Positions 7,388-15,754 are shown, numbered from the stretch's first letter. The stretch is DNA of 33,376 nucleotides from Opitutus sp. (GCA_009695065.1 SIBR01000040.1:1-33376), one strand, 5' to 3'. Notes: a model not told the origin generated them from the sequence alone. Numbers and translations are program-made.

Positions 7388-9652
7388 ATGACTTTTCGTT
7401 CCCGTTCCCTTCTCGCCCTTCTCGGCTGCGCCCTCACGGGGCCCGCCCTTCCGGCACAAACCGCCGCACCGTCCGCCTCCCGCGGCCCGGTCCAAAACCT
7501 CGCCCCCGTGGTGGTCCGCGAGGCGCCTTCCGTCGCCGACAAATACCAGCTTCCGCAGGTCACCGAGAGCATCACCGCGAGCCGCATCGAGGAAACCATC
7601 AACATCCTCGATCCCGAGGACGCCGTGAAATACCTCCCGAGCGTCTTCCTGCGCAAACGCAACGCCGGCGACACCCAGGCCGTCATGGCCACGCGCGTCT
7701 GGGACATCAGCTCGAGCGCCCGCAGCCTGATCTACGCCGACGGCGTGCTCCTTTCCGCGCTGGTCGCCAACAACAACTCCCTCGGCGGCCCGCGCTGGGG
7801 CCTCGTCGCCCCGGCCGAGATCGAGCGCGTCTACATGATGTACGGCCCGTTCGCCGCCGCCTATGCCGGCAACTCCATGGGCGCCGTCATGGAAATCACC
7901 ACGCGCTTTCCGGAAAAATTCGAGGCCTCCCTCCAGCAGACCTTCGCCTTCCAAAACTTTTCCCAATACGGCACCCGCGACACCTATCGCACATCCCAGA
8001 CCGCCGTCACCGCCGGCAACCGCACGGGCAGGTTCTCCTTCTGGGTCAGTGCCAACCACCAGGACAGCCACTCGCAGCCGCTCTCCTACGTCACCAACGC
8101 CACCTTTCCCACCGGCACCACCGGCGGCTACGCGGCGAACAACAAGCTCGGCGCCCCCGCGCAGGTCGTCGGCGCTTCCGGTCTGCTGCACACGCGCATG
8201 ACCAACGCGAAACTCAAGGCCGCCTACGATCTCACGCCTGAGCTTCGCGCCGCCTACACGGTCGGGATCTGGCGCAACGCCGCCGGCCAGCCCACCTTCG
8301 CCGGTCTCGCCGGCTTTGCCAGCGGCACCTACGATCTCCGCCAGGAGCACTCCTCGCACAGCCTTTCGTTGCGGTCCGACACGCGCGGCGCCTTCGACTT
8401 CGAGGTCATCGCCACGCTCTACCGCATGGATCGCGATCGCCAACTCACGCCCACGACCGCCTCCGCCACCGCCGCCACGGTGCCCGCGTTCGGTGCCGCC
8501 GGCCGCGTCACCGTTCTCGGTGGCACCGGCTGGTCCACGCTCGATCTCAAGGGCACCTGGCGCCCCGGCGGGAAAAACAACTCCGGCCACACCGTCACCT
8601 TCGGGGTGCACGATGATCGCTCCAAACTCTACAATCCCACCTATAACACCGCCGACTGGCGGAACCCCGGCTCGCCCTACACGAGTGTCGCCACCGAAGG
8701 CGACGGCAAAACCCGCACGCAGGCCCTCTGGGTCCAAGACGTCTGGACCGTCATGCCGAACGTGAAACTCACGCTCGGCGCCCGCTATGAAGACTGGCGC
8801 GCCTACGACGGCCTCAACATCAACGGCGCCACGACCGTCCACCAGCCCACCGTCACCGACCACGGCTTCTCCCCGAAAGCCACCCTTGCCTGGACCGGCA
8901 CGCCGCAGTGGCTCGTCACCGCCTCCCTCGGCCAGGCCTACCGCTTCGCCACCGCCGCCGAGCTCTACCAACTCGTCTCCACCGGCACCACCTTCACCTC
9001 GCCCAATCCGGATCTGAAACCGGACGACGTCCTCGCCGCCGAGGTGAAAATCCAGCGCACCCTCCCGGGCGGCCGCGTCCGCCTCTCGCTGTTTCAGGAC
9101 GACGTGCACGACTCGATCGTTTCGCAGTTCAACCCGCTCTCGCCCGGCTCGACGCAGCTTTTTTCCTTCCTCTCGAACATCGACCACATCCGCGCCCGCG
9201 GGGCCGAACTCGTCCTCGAGCAGGCCAACGTCGGCCTCCGCGGACTCGACCTCACGGGCAGCGTCACCTACCTCGACGCCAAAATCCTCGCACTCTCCGG
9301 CCGCGCCAGCGCCACCGCGCCGGCCAGCGCCGCGATCGGCAAGAAGCTGCCCAACATTCCCGACTGGCGTGCCGCCTTCGTCGTCACCTATCGGCCGGAC
9401 CCGCGCTGGGCCTTCACCCTCGCCGGCCGCTACAGCGGCATGCTCTGGACGACGCTCGACAACACCGACGTGAACCCGAACACGTGGCAGGGCTTCGCCG
9501 CTTGGTTCGTCGCCGACCTGCACGTGAACGCCCGACTCAACCGAAATTGGACCGCCGGCCTCGGCGCCGACAACGTGCTCAACCGAAAATATTTCCTATT
9601 CCACCCGTTCCCGAACCGCACGCTCTTCGCGAACGTGAAATACAACTTCTGA
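7388..9652 (+). CDS. TonB-dependent outer-membrane receptor (copper-cluster type)
   Basis: A 754-residue receptor for energised import across the outer membrane. A signal peptide (residues 1-23, ending PALPAQ) precedes a possible TonB-contact segment LAPVVVREA. The plug domain (about 50-170) contains DPEDAVKYLPSVFLRKRN and ends with YGPFAAAYAGNSMGAVMEI. The barrel runs to the C-terminal LFANVKYNF with terminal Phe. The following genes encode a Sco/CusF lipoprotein (start only six bases after this stop) and a CusF-like protein, which points to copper or a copper-chelating compound as ligand. That is a context inference, since receptor sequence does not reveal ligand. Translation is probably coupled to the next gene. 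Confidence 0.9.
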   Translation: MTFRSRSLLALLGCALTGPALPAQTAAPSASRGPVQNLAPVVVREAPSVADKYQLPQVTESITASRIEETINILDPEDAVKYLPSVFLRKRNAGDTQAVMATRVWDISSSARSLIYADGVLLSALVANNNSLGGPRWGLVAPAEIERVYMMYGPFAAAYAGNSMGAVMEITTRFPEKFEASLQQTFAFQNFSQYGTRDTYRTSQTAVTAGNRTGRFSFWVSANHQDSHSQPLSYVTNATFPTGTTGGYAANNKLGAPAQVVGASGLLHTRMTNAKLKAAYDLTPELRAAYTVGIWRNAAGQPTFAGLAGFASGTYDLRQEHSSHSLSLRSDTRGAFDFEVIATLYRMDRDRQLTPTTASATAATVPAFGAAGRVTVLGGTGWSTLDLKGTWRPGGKNNSGHTVTFGVHDDRSKLYNPTYNTADWRNPGSPYTSVATEGDGKTRTQALWVQDVWTVMPNVKLTLGARYEDWRAYDGLNINGATTVHQPTVTDHGFSPKATLAWTGTPQWLVTASLGQAYRFATAAELYQLVSTGTTFTSPNPDLKPDDVLAAEVKIQRTLPGGRVRLSLFQDDVHDSIVSQFNPLSPGSTQLFSFLSNIDHIRARGAELVLEQANVGLRGLDLTGSVTYLDAKILALSGRASATAPASAAIGKKLPNIPDWRAAFVVTYRPDPRWAFTLAGRYSGMLWTTLDNTDVNPNTWQGFAAWFVADLHVNARLNRNWTAGLGADNVLNRKYFLFHPFPNRTLFANVKYNF

Positions 9653-9658
9653 GCCGCC

Positions 9659-10522
9659 ATGAACCCACGCCTCTTTTCCCGGTTGCTTGCCGGCGCCTTG
9701 CTGCTCGCCACCGGGTGTTCGCGCGAAACCGCCCCCGCCGCGCGCGGCCATGCCATCCGCGGTGAAATCGTGGGCCTCGACCGGCCCCGCAACGTGCTCC
9801 GGATCCACCACGAGGAGATTCCCGGCTACATGCCCGCCATGACGATGGAATTCAACGCGCCCGGCATCGACCTCGCCCCGCTCCGCGAAGGCCAGCGCAT
9901 CAGCGCGCGCATGGGCGAGCCGGTCGACGGCGTCTTTCCCCTCACCGAATTCCAAGTCGCCGCCTCGCCCCAGGACCAGGCTGTGGCCGCCGCCGCGCTC
10001 GCGCTCCGGCAGGATACCTCCACCCGCGGCAAAAACGTCTACCGCGAGGTCGGCGAAACCGCGCCTACGTTCACGCTCTACAATCAGGATGGCCGCGCCT
10101 TCGCGTTCGATCACTTCCGGGGCAAGCGCGTTGTGCTCAACTTCATTTTCACCCGCTGCCCGGTGGCGACGATGTGCCCCGCCTCGACCGCCAGGATGAT
10201 GGCCCTGCAGGCCGCCGCCAAAAAAGCCGGTGTCACGGATCTCGAGCTGGTTTCGATTTCCTTCGACTCCGCCTACGATACCCCGCCGGTGCTGAAGGCC
10301 TATGCGCAGGCCCGCGGCATCGACACCGCGAACTTCTCGTTCCTCACCGGACCCGAAAACGCCATTCGCGATCTCCTGGCCCAGTTCGGCGTGGGCGCCG
10401 AGCCCGGCGAAAGCATCTTCAAGCACACGCTCTCCACCCTGTTGATCGGGCGCGACGGCAGGATCCTCCACCGCGTCGACGGCTCGACCTGGTCGCCGGA
10501 CGAGTTTCTGAACCGACTGTGA
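9659..10522 (+). CDS. Lipoprotein with CusF-like and Sco1/SenC domains
   Basis: A 287-residue lipoprotein: the lipobox LLATGC puts the modified cysteine at residue 20. Residues 30-100 form a CusF-like copper-binding domain with IHHEEIPGYMPAMTMEF, keeping the His and the MxM pair. Residues 125-287 form a thioredoxin-fold Sco domain (GETAPTFTLYNQDGR, NFIFTRCPVATMCP, then FKHTLSTLLIG with the expected His). Sco proteins deliver copper to the CuA site of cytochrome oxidase or act as thiol-disulphide or copper-sensing proteins. The cysteines are five residues apart (CX5C) rather than the usual CX3C. It follows the receptor by six bases, so the two are likely co-translated. Copper handling at the periplasmic face is strongly suggested. 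Confidence 0.88.
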   Translation: MNPRLFSRLLAGALLLATGCSRETAPAARGHAIRGEIVGLDRPRNVLRIHHEEIPGYMPAMTMEFNAPGIDLAPLREGQRISARMGEPVDGVFPLTEFQVAASPQDQAVAAAALALRQDTSTRGKNVYREVGETAPTFTLYNQDGRAFAFDHFRGKRVVLNFIFTRCPVATMCPASTARMMALQAAAKKAGVTDLELVSISFDSAYDTPPVLKAYAQARGIDTANFSFLTGPENAIRDLLAQFGVGAEPGESIFKHTLSTLLIGRDGRILHRVDGSTWSPDEFLNRL

Positions 10523-10593
10523 GCCCGCTGCCGGCACGGAATTCCGGATCGCACCCTCTCCGCTCGTCCGCCAAGGTTCCCGCGCTTCCTCCG

Positions 10594-10929
10594 ATGAAAA
10601 AATTCCTGCGCTCTCTTCCCGCCTTGATCGCTCTCGTCACCGCCGTCGTCGCGCCGGCCGTCGCTCACGCCGCCGAAAAATCCGCCGGTGCACCCGCGGC
10701 CGCCCAACGCCACCCGCTCCGCGGCGTGATCACCGCCGTCCTCCCCGCCCAGTCCGCGTTCATGATCAAGCACGAGGCGATCCCCGGCGTCATGCGCGCG
10801 ATGACGATGATGTTCAAGGTGGACGACACCGCCCTCAAAACCTTCAAAGTCGGCGACACCATCACCGGCCACATGTCCCGCCAGGATCGTTACTGGATCC
10901 TTGAAGAGGTGAAACCGGCCGCCCCGTAG
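10594..10929 (+). CDS. CusF-like periplasmic copper-binding protein
   Basis: A 111-residue protein. The ATG at 10594 is chosen because it gives a clean signal peptide (MKKFLRS... to AVAHAAE), while the frame open further upstream overlaps the Sco gene and has no such start. The mature part is one CusF-like OB fold: HPLRGVITAV, then IKHEAIPGVMRAMTMMF with the His and MxM ligands, then VGDTITGHM. It is clearly homologous to the N-terminal domain of the preceding Sco lipoprotein. CusF-type proteins bind Cu(I) and pass it to efflux or assembly partners. The 71-base gap after the Sco gene and the shared direction suggest one operon. Confidence 0.85.
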   Translation: MKKFLRSLPALIALVTAVVAPAVAHAAEKSAGAPAAAQRHPLRGVITAVLPAQSAFMIKHEAIPGVMRAMTMMFKVDDTALKTFKVGDTITGHMSRQDRYWILEEVKPAAP

Positions 10930-10982
10930 CCGGCCAAGTAAACCTCAACACCGGCCAACCCCCGCACTGCGTTGCCGAAAAA

Positions 10983-11332
10983 ATGGCCGGCATCCTCACC
11001 ATCGCCGACGCCACTCGCCTTGCCTTCATTGAGCAGTCCGCCAGCGTTCGCTTCGTGCCTGCCACCGACCCTTTCAAGCTTCAGGAGCAGCCGGCCCTCC
11101 TCCACGACGACGAAACCCGCCGCTCGCTTCGAGCCATGCGCAAGGCCTTCGCCGACGTCATCCTCGAAAACAAAACCTGGGGGCTTCCGGTGATCCAATA
11201 GCGCGAAGGTCTCGGCGTGGTCGAAGTCCCGCCGAGCAGCTCGAGCCCTTCGCCCGCCGCATCCTCGAGGTCGACGGCGATCCGCTTCCCGAAGGCGAGG
11301 AGCGTGCCCTCCTCGCCCACCTCAAGATCTGA
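10983..11332 (+). pseudogene. Decayed gene of unknown function before the ModE-like gene
   Basis: An open frame starts MAGILTIADATRLAFIEQSA and stops with TAG at 11199-11201. Conserved-looking protein continues past the stop in the same frame (REGLGVVEVPP) and then in another frame from 11234 (EQLEPFARRILEVDGD, ending ALLAHLKI before the TGA at 11330). Reading these together gives one protein of about 115 residues with a nonsense codon and a frameshift. It has no recognised family. The sense stretches have the codon style of the neighbours, which argues for recent decay or sequence errors over chance frames. Confidence 0.45.
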
Positions 11333-11393
11333 GCTCACCGTGCGTGGCACGGCCCCCCTGGCCGCGCATCTCCGCTCTTCCGCCCCGGTACCG

Positions 11394-11731
11394 ATGCCGC
11401 ACCGCCCGAACTGCAGCCGCGCCTGCGTTTTCCCCACTCGGGCCCCGACGGGTTCGGTCCGGGAAAAGCCGAGCTCCTGCGCCACATCGCGGCCACCGGC
11501 TCGATTCGCACCGCCGCCGAACTCGACATGTCCTACAACCGTGCGTGGCAGCTTGTCACCGCCATGAACGCCCTCTTCCGCAGCCCGCTCGTCACCCTCA
11601 CACGGGGTGGCGGCGCCGCCCTCACCCCTCTCGGTGAGGAGGTCCTCACCCGCTACACCCGCATGGAGCCAGTCTGCCGGCAGGCCACCCGGGCCGACTG
11701 GCAGGCGCTGTGTCGGGCGCTGGCGGAGTGA
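11394..11731 (+). CDS. ModE-like winged-helix regulator with a damaged start
   Basis: A LysR/ModE-type DNA-binding domain of about 112 residues, without the C-terminal molybdate-binding domain of E. coli ModE. The matching frame reads ELQPRLRF, then FGPGKAELLRHIAATGSI, AAELDMSYNRAWQLVTAMN, and GGGAALTPLGEEVL, the recognised ModE helix-turn-helix and wing. That frame has no ATG or GTG before residue 40 or so. The nearest good ATG, at 11394, is one base out of frame, so a single missing base just after the start would restore a normal gene. A CTG at 11411 is the other option. It lies upstream of modA and modB and probably represses them when molybdate is plentiful. Confidence 0.72.
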
Positions 11732-11792
11732 TCGGGTTCCGCCGGCCGCAACGCGCACCCGGAGCGCGATCGAACTCCGGCGTTGCCCCGCC

Positions 11793-12374
11793 TCAACGGT
11801 GAAACCGGCCCACCAGAACGCCCTTGCCCAGAATGTGTCCGTCGATCGCGTTGAGCACCTCGGCCCGCGTGGCGTCCGGCGTCAGCTCGAGCTTCGTATC
11901 GAGGGCAAAAAGTTCGAAAGTGTAGTGGTGATGCGGACCAACGGCGGGCGCGCCCGGCCCGAGGTAGCCCACGGCGCCGCGGAAATTCTTGGCCTGCACG
12001 GTGCCGTCCGCCAGCCGGGCGTCGGCCGGTACGCCCTCCGGGAGTTCGCCGGCCGTGCCGGGCAGATTGAAGGCCATCCAGTGAAGGATGTCCGCGCTCT
12101 TGCGCTGGGGCGCGGTGTCGGGGTCGTGCATGATGAGCACGAAGCTGACGGTGTTCGCCGGCACATTGGACCAGACCAGCTTGGGCGACACCGGGTTGGC
12201 GACGGACTGGGTGTATTTCGTGGGAATCTCGCCGCCATCCGGGAAGGCGGGCGTGGTGAGGGTCAGGCCGGGGCGGGCCGGGGCCTTGCCCGGGGCGGGC
12301 GCCGCGGGAGTTTGGGCGAAAGCGACACCGGCCAGCAGCAGCAGCATTCCGGAAGCGAGGGGTAGGGTTTTCAT
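11793..12374 (-). CDS. Exported YbhB/YbcL-type (Raf kinase inhibitor-like) protein
   Basis: A 193-residue protein of the phosphatidylethanolamine-binding-protein fold. The ATG at 12374 is chosen because it yields a good signal peptide (MKTLPLASGM... VAFAQ); the frame stays open upstream but only through the modA leader. Family landmarks are FPDGGEIPTKYT, PKLVWSNVPANTVSFVLIMH, DPDTAP, HWMAFNLPG, NFRGAVGYLGPGAPAVGPHH and HHYTFELFALD. Bacterial members are periplasmic or cytosolic, with no settled biochemical role. It lies inside the mod region on the opposite strand, divergent from modA, and would share the intervening 232 bases as promoter space. Confidence 0.88.
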   Translation of the reverse strand: MKTLPLASGMLLLLAGVAFAQTPAAPAPGKAPARPGLTLTTPAFPDGGEIPTKYTQSVANPVSPKLVWSNVPANTVSFVLIMHDPDTAPQRKSADILHWMAFNLPGTAGELPEGVPADARLADGTVQAKNFRGAVGYLGPGAPAVGPHHHYTFELFALDTKLELTPDATRAEVLNAIDGHILGKGVLVGRFHR

Positions 12375-12479
12375 GACGGCCGCGTTTCTTGTTCTCAGGG
12401 CCGGCCGGCTCAATCCTTTTCCAGTGAAAGGCGCCCGCCGGACCGCCCCAACGGCCGCGGCCGTCGCCGCGGGCACCTT

Positions 12480-12501
12480 CGTTATATTTTACAAAAAAAC
12501 G
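12480..12501 (+). promoter_or_regulatory. Candidate ModE operator upstream of modA
   Basis: CGTTATAT, six bases, then AAAAAACG: the left half matches the E. coli-type ModE half-site CGTTATAT and the right half matches its inverse at six of eight bases. It lies 106 bases upstream of the modA start and between divergent genes. A ModE-like regulator is encoded just upstream, which supports the match. The imperfect right half keeps confidence moderate. Confidence 0.45.
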
Positions 12502-12606
12502 TGATTCTTCGCTCACCCCCGGCCTGTCCGCCTGCTTCCTCGGGCCGGAAAAACCGGCAGGATCGTCAAATCCGTTTCCTTCGATCTCAATGTCGCCTTC
12601 TCCGCC

Positions 12607-13407
12607 ATGAAACCCCACCGCCTTTTCCTCCTGATGCTGGCGTTGGGCGTCGGGACCGCGCGTGGCGCCGAGGCCCAGCGGCCCAATTTCTCGGTCGCCG
12701 CGGCCAGCGATCTCGTGTTCTGCCTCGAGGCGCTTCACGCCGCGCTCGCGCAGGCCGACCCGGGCCTCACGCCCCGCGTGTCCACCGGTTCCTCGGGAAA
12801 TTTCTTCGCGCAGATCACCAACGGCGCGCCCTACGACGTGTTTCTTTCGGCCGATGTGCGCTACCCCCGGGAGTTGGTCGCCGCCGGTGCCGCAGACGAA
12901 AAATCGCTCACGCTCTACGCCGTCGGCCGGATCGTGGTCTGGACCATGCGTCCCGACCTCGACCCCGCCGACCTCGCCGCGGTCGTGCGCAGCCCGCTCA
13001 TCGGCAAATTCGCCATCGCGAACCCCGCCCACGCGCCCTACGGCCGCGCCGCCCGGCAGGCGCTGGAGAAAAGCGCGGTGTGGGCCGCGGCGCAGCCAAA
13101 GCTCGTCCTCGGCGAAAACATCGCGCAGACCGCCCAGTTCGTGCAGACCGGCAACGCCGGGGCCGGCATTGTCGCCCTCTCGCTCGTGCTCTCCCCCCAG
13201 CTCAAGGGCGTGGGCCGGTGGGCGGAGATTCCGGTCTCAGACTACGCCCCGCTTGAACAGGCCGTCGTGCTGACCACGCGGGGCGCCGCCAATCCCGCGG
13301 CCGGGCGCTACCTGGCCTTTCTCCGCTCGCCCGTGGCCCGCGCCATTTTCGAACGCTTCGGTTTCCGCCTCCCGCCCGCGAACGACGGACCGCGCCCGGC
13401 CAATTGA
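12607..13407 (+). CDS. modA: Molybdate ABC transporter, substrate-binding protein
   Basis: A 266-residue periplasmic binding protein. The signal peptide is residues 1-21. The mature protein begins FSVAAASDLVFCLEAL, the ModA signature for oxyanion binding, followed by STGSSGNFFAQITNGAPYDVFLSAD with the Ser/Asp ligand region. Then come IANPAHAPYGRAA and GAGIVALSLVLSP, also typical. It should capture molybdate or tungstate and hand it to ModB in the inner membrane. It overlaps modB by four bases if modB starts at its TTG. A ModE-like operator candidate lies upstream. No ATPase gene (modC) follows. Confidence 0.92.
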   Translation: MKPHRLFLLMLALGVGTARGAEAQRPNFSVAAASDLVFCLEALHAALAQADPGLTPRVSTGSSGNFFAQITNGAPYDVFLSADVRYPRELVAAGAADEKSLTLYAVGRIVVWTMRPDLDPADLAAVVRSPLIGKFAIANPAHAPYGRAARQALEKSAVWAAAQPKLVLGENIAQTAQFVQTGNAGAGIVALSLVLSPQLKGVGRWAEIPVSDYAPLEQAVVLTTRGAANPAAGRYLAFLRSPVARAIFERFGFRLPPANDGPRPAN

Positions 13408-13441
13408 GCGTTGAGCGTCGGACATTCCGCGTTGAGCGTTT
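13404..13441. repeat. GTTGAGCG-type repeat at the modA-modB junction
   Basis: Three GTTGAGCG-like units occur (TTGAGCGTTGAGCG at the left and GCGTTGAGCGTT at the right), with CGGACATTCC between them. The repeat spans the modA stop codon and the first 12 codons of the annotated modB frame. It seems to have inserted at the gene junction and been absorbed into the reading frame. Confidence 0.5.
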
Positions 13442-14144
13442 CTCCCTCTTGCCCGATCCAGTTTCCACTTTCCTCGGCCTGCCCGTGCCCCTCTGGCAAT
13501 CGCTGGCGCTCACCCTGCGGCTGGCCGCGATCACGACCCTGGTCCTCGCGCTCGTCGGTCTGCCACTGGCTCAGTGGCTCAACACCACGCGCTGGCGGCT
13601 CGCCCCGGCCATCGAGGCGCTCGTCGCCCTGCCGATTGTCCTGCCCCCGACTGTCATCGGCTTCTATCTGCTCGTCGCTTTCTCGCCGCAGCATCCGCCC
13701 GGCAGCTGGTGGCGGGACCTCTCCGGGACCTCGCTGGCTTTTTCCTTCACCGGCCTCGTCATCGCCTCGGTGTTTTATTCCCTGCCGTTTGCCGTGCAGC
13801 CGTTTCAGGCCGCGCTGCGCGCCGTCCCCTCCGAGTTGCTCGACGCCGGCACCGCGCTGGGCGCCAGCCCGGCGCGGGTTTTTGTCCGGCTGCACATTCC
13901 CCTCGCTTGGCGCGGGATCGCGGCCGGGTTGACGCTCGGGTTTGCCCACACGCTCGGCGAATTCGGCGTGGTGTTGATGATCGGCGGTTCGATCCCCGGG
14001 GTGACGAAAGTCGCCAGCATTGCGCTTTACGATGAAGTACAGGCGCTGGCGTATCCCGCGGCTCACGCCTTCGCCGCCGTGCTCCTCGTACTCTCGTTCT
14101 GCCTGCTGCTGGTCGTGACATTGCTGCAACGCCGGCGGCGGTAA
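13404..14144 (+). CDS. modB: Molybdate ABC transporter, permease
   Basis: A 246-residue inner-membrane permease with about five to six hydrophobic segments. The EAA-type loop that contacts the ATPase is seen as LDAGTALGASPARVFVRLHIP, of which EAA-G is the key pattern, followed by HTLGEFGVVLMIGGSIPG, which is characteristic of ModB. The longest frame starts with TTG at 13404, overlapping the modA stop, but residues 1-12 are encoded by a repeat (13404-13441). The true start may be the TTG at 13449 (residue 16). The partner ATPase is missing from the window, so ModC must come from elsewhere or the transporter is inactive. Confidence 0.9.
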   Translation: MSVERRTFRVERFSLLPDPVSTFLGLPVPLWQSLALTLRLAAITTLVLALVGLPLAQWLNTTRWRLAPAIEALVALPIVLPPTVIGFYLLVAFSPQHPPGSWWRDLSGTSLAFSFTGLVIASVFYSLPFAVQPFQAALRAVPSELLDAGTALGASPARVFVRLHIPLAWRGIAAGLTLGFAHTLGEFGVVLMIGGSIPGVTKVASIALYDEVQALAYPAAHAFAAVLLVLSFCLLLVVTLLQRRRR

Positions 14145-14218
14145 CCGCTCACCACGCCGGGGTTCCGCGGCAACCGGCCCGCGCTTGGCAGGAACGGATT
14201 GTGTGCCATCGTTCGCCC

Positions 14219-15724
14219 ATGCGACGCGCCGTTGTTCTCGCCGTTCTCCTGGCCGCCACCGCGAACGCGGCGGAAAAGACGCCGCTGCGGATTGCGATCG
14301 AGGAAATGGCGGTGACCGCGGCCCGCGGCTCACTGGGCGCCTCGCTCGCCACGACTCCGGCCGGCGAACTCTGGCTCTCGTGGGTCGAACCCGCACTGCC
14401 AGTGCCCGGGGCCGCGCCCGCACCCGCCGCAGCCGCTTCCACCCATCATCACGGCGCCGCCCCGACCGGCGGCCCAAACACGCTGCGGTTTGCGAAATTC
14501 GACGCTCCGGCCAAACGCTGGAGTCCGCCACGCACGATCGCGACCGGCCACGGCGCACCGACAAGTTCGGCCGATTTTTCCCAGCTCGTCATCGATGGCC
14601 GCGGCCGCGCTTTTGCGCTGTGACACGACGGACGCGGTGGCGCGGCACTCAGCGAGTCGCCCGACGGCGGTGCCACGTGGAGCACGCCGGCACTCTGGAC
14701 CCGGAACGGCAATCCCGTGGAAAAATTTTCCCTTGTCCGGCTCGCCGACGGGCGCGTGCGCTCGGGTGGCGGCAAGGCGCAACAGCTTTTCGCGCGGGTG
14801 CTGGGCACGACTGACGACATGCTGGTCGATCCCTCGGTGTGCGATTGCTGCCAGACCACGCTCGCCGCGTTTCCCGACGGTGGCGCCCTGCTCGCCTACC
14901 GCGGTCGCACGGACCAGGAGGTCCGCGACATTCGCATCAGCCGCTGGCATGGCGGCAAGTGGGATGAACCCCGCGCGTTAAACAACGACGACTGGCGCAT
15001 CGCGGCCTGCCCGATCAACGGTCCGCGCCTCGCGAGCGACGGCGGCCGGATTGCGGCGGCCTGGTTTACCGCCGCCGACAACGATCCGCGAGTGCTTGCG
15101 TCTTTTTTCCCCGATGCCGGCGGACGTTTTCTGATGCCGCTGCGGATCGACCGGGGCAAGCCCGCCGGGCGCGTCGACACCCTGATCCTCCACGACGGCG
15201 CGATGCTCGTCACCTGGGTGGAAAACGACGGCAGCGTGTGGCTGCGCCGCGTGACGCCCGATTTTTCCGTAAACGATCCGGTGGCGCTGGCGGCGGCCGG
15301 ATCCACCAGCACGAAGACCGTGCCGCGCCTGGTTCTGCGGCGCGACTACCGGGGTGGAAAAATGCCGGCGCAAGTGATCGCGGCCTTCGCGGGCGAGGGA
15401 TCCGCCCCGCTGCGCACGCTGCTGATTTCCATTCCCGAGGGGGAGCTGCTGGAATTCGAAAACGAGTGCGGCTGCTCGCCGACACCCGAGCAGCTGCAGG
15501 GCTTTCCCATCCGCGGCACGATCGGGTCGGCGCAGCCCGGAACCGGGACGCTGCGCGTGCAGCACGCCGAATTGCCCGGCGTGTTTGCCGCGGGCACCCG
15601 CGATTTCAAGACCGCTCCCGGGGTGCTGACCGCCGCGCAACCCGGCCGCGCGATCCTCGGCCGCGTCGAACTACGCGAGGGCACCTGGTGGCTCTTCGAC
15701 GTACGGCTGCTCGGACCGCCCTAA
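14219..15724 (+). pseudogene. Exported BNR/sialidase-like protein with CusF-like tail, interrupted by TGA
   Basis: One frame runs from the ATG at 14219 (signal peptide MRRAVVLAVLLAATANA) to 15724, broken only by a TGA at 14621-14623. The reading is FAL-stop-HDGRGG. Relatives of this fold commonly have Trp before HDGRG, so TGG to TGA is the simplest cause. The protein is a BNR-type propeller (SPDGGATWS, AYRGRTDQEVRDIR) with an unusual VCDCCQT motif near residue 208, a likely metal site. The last 70 residues (FPIRGTIG... LRVQHAELPG) resemble the CusF domains encoded at 9659 and 10594 but lack the MxM ligands. Context suggests copper. It could be a pseudogene or a sequencing error; selenocysteine is unlikely. 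Confidence 0.72.
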
Positions 15725-15736
15725 GCGGACGGAAAC

Positions 15737-15754
15737 GGAGCGACGTCACGCTCC
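15737..15754. other. Short hairpin after the BNR protein gene
   Basis: GGAGCG and CGCTCC pair around ACGTCA, 12 bases after the TAA stop. There is no T-tract, so it is at best a weak or factor-dependent termination signal. Confidence 0.3.

Noticed and set aside
6806..9523. 905-codon open frame opposite the TonB receptor
   Set aside because: The Gly/Val/Glu-rich translation has no family features and mirrors the codon pattern of the receptor on the plus strand.
14621..14680. Selenocysteine at the in-frame TGA
   Set aside because: The residue expected there is Trp, no convincing bacterial SECIS stem with a conserved apical loop follows, and no sel gene is in the window.
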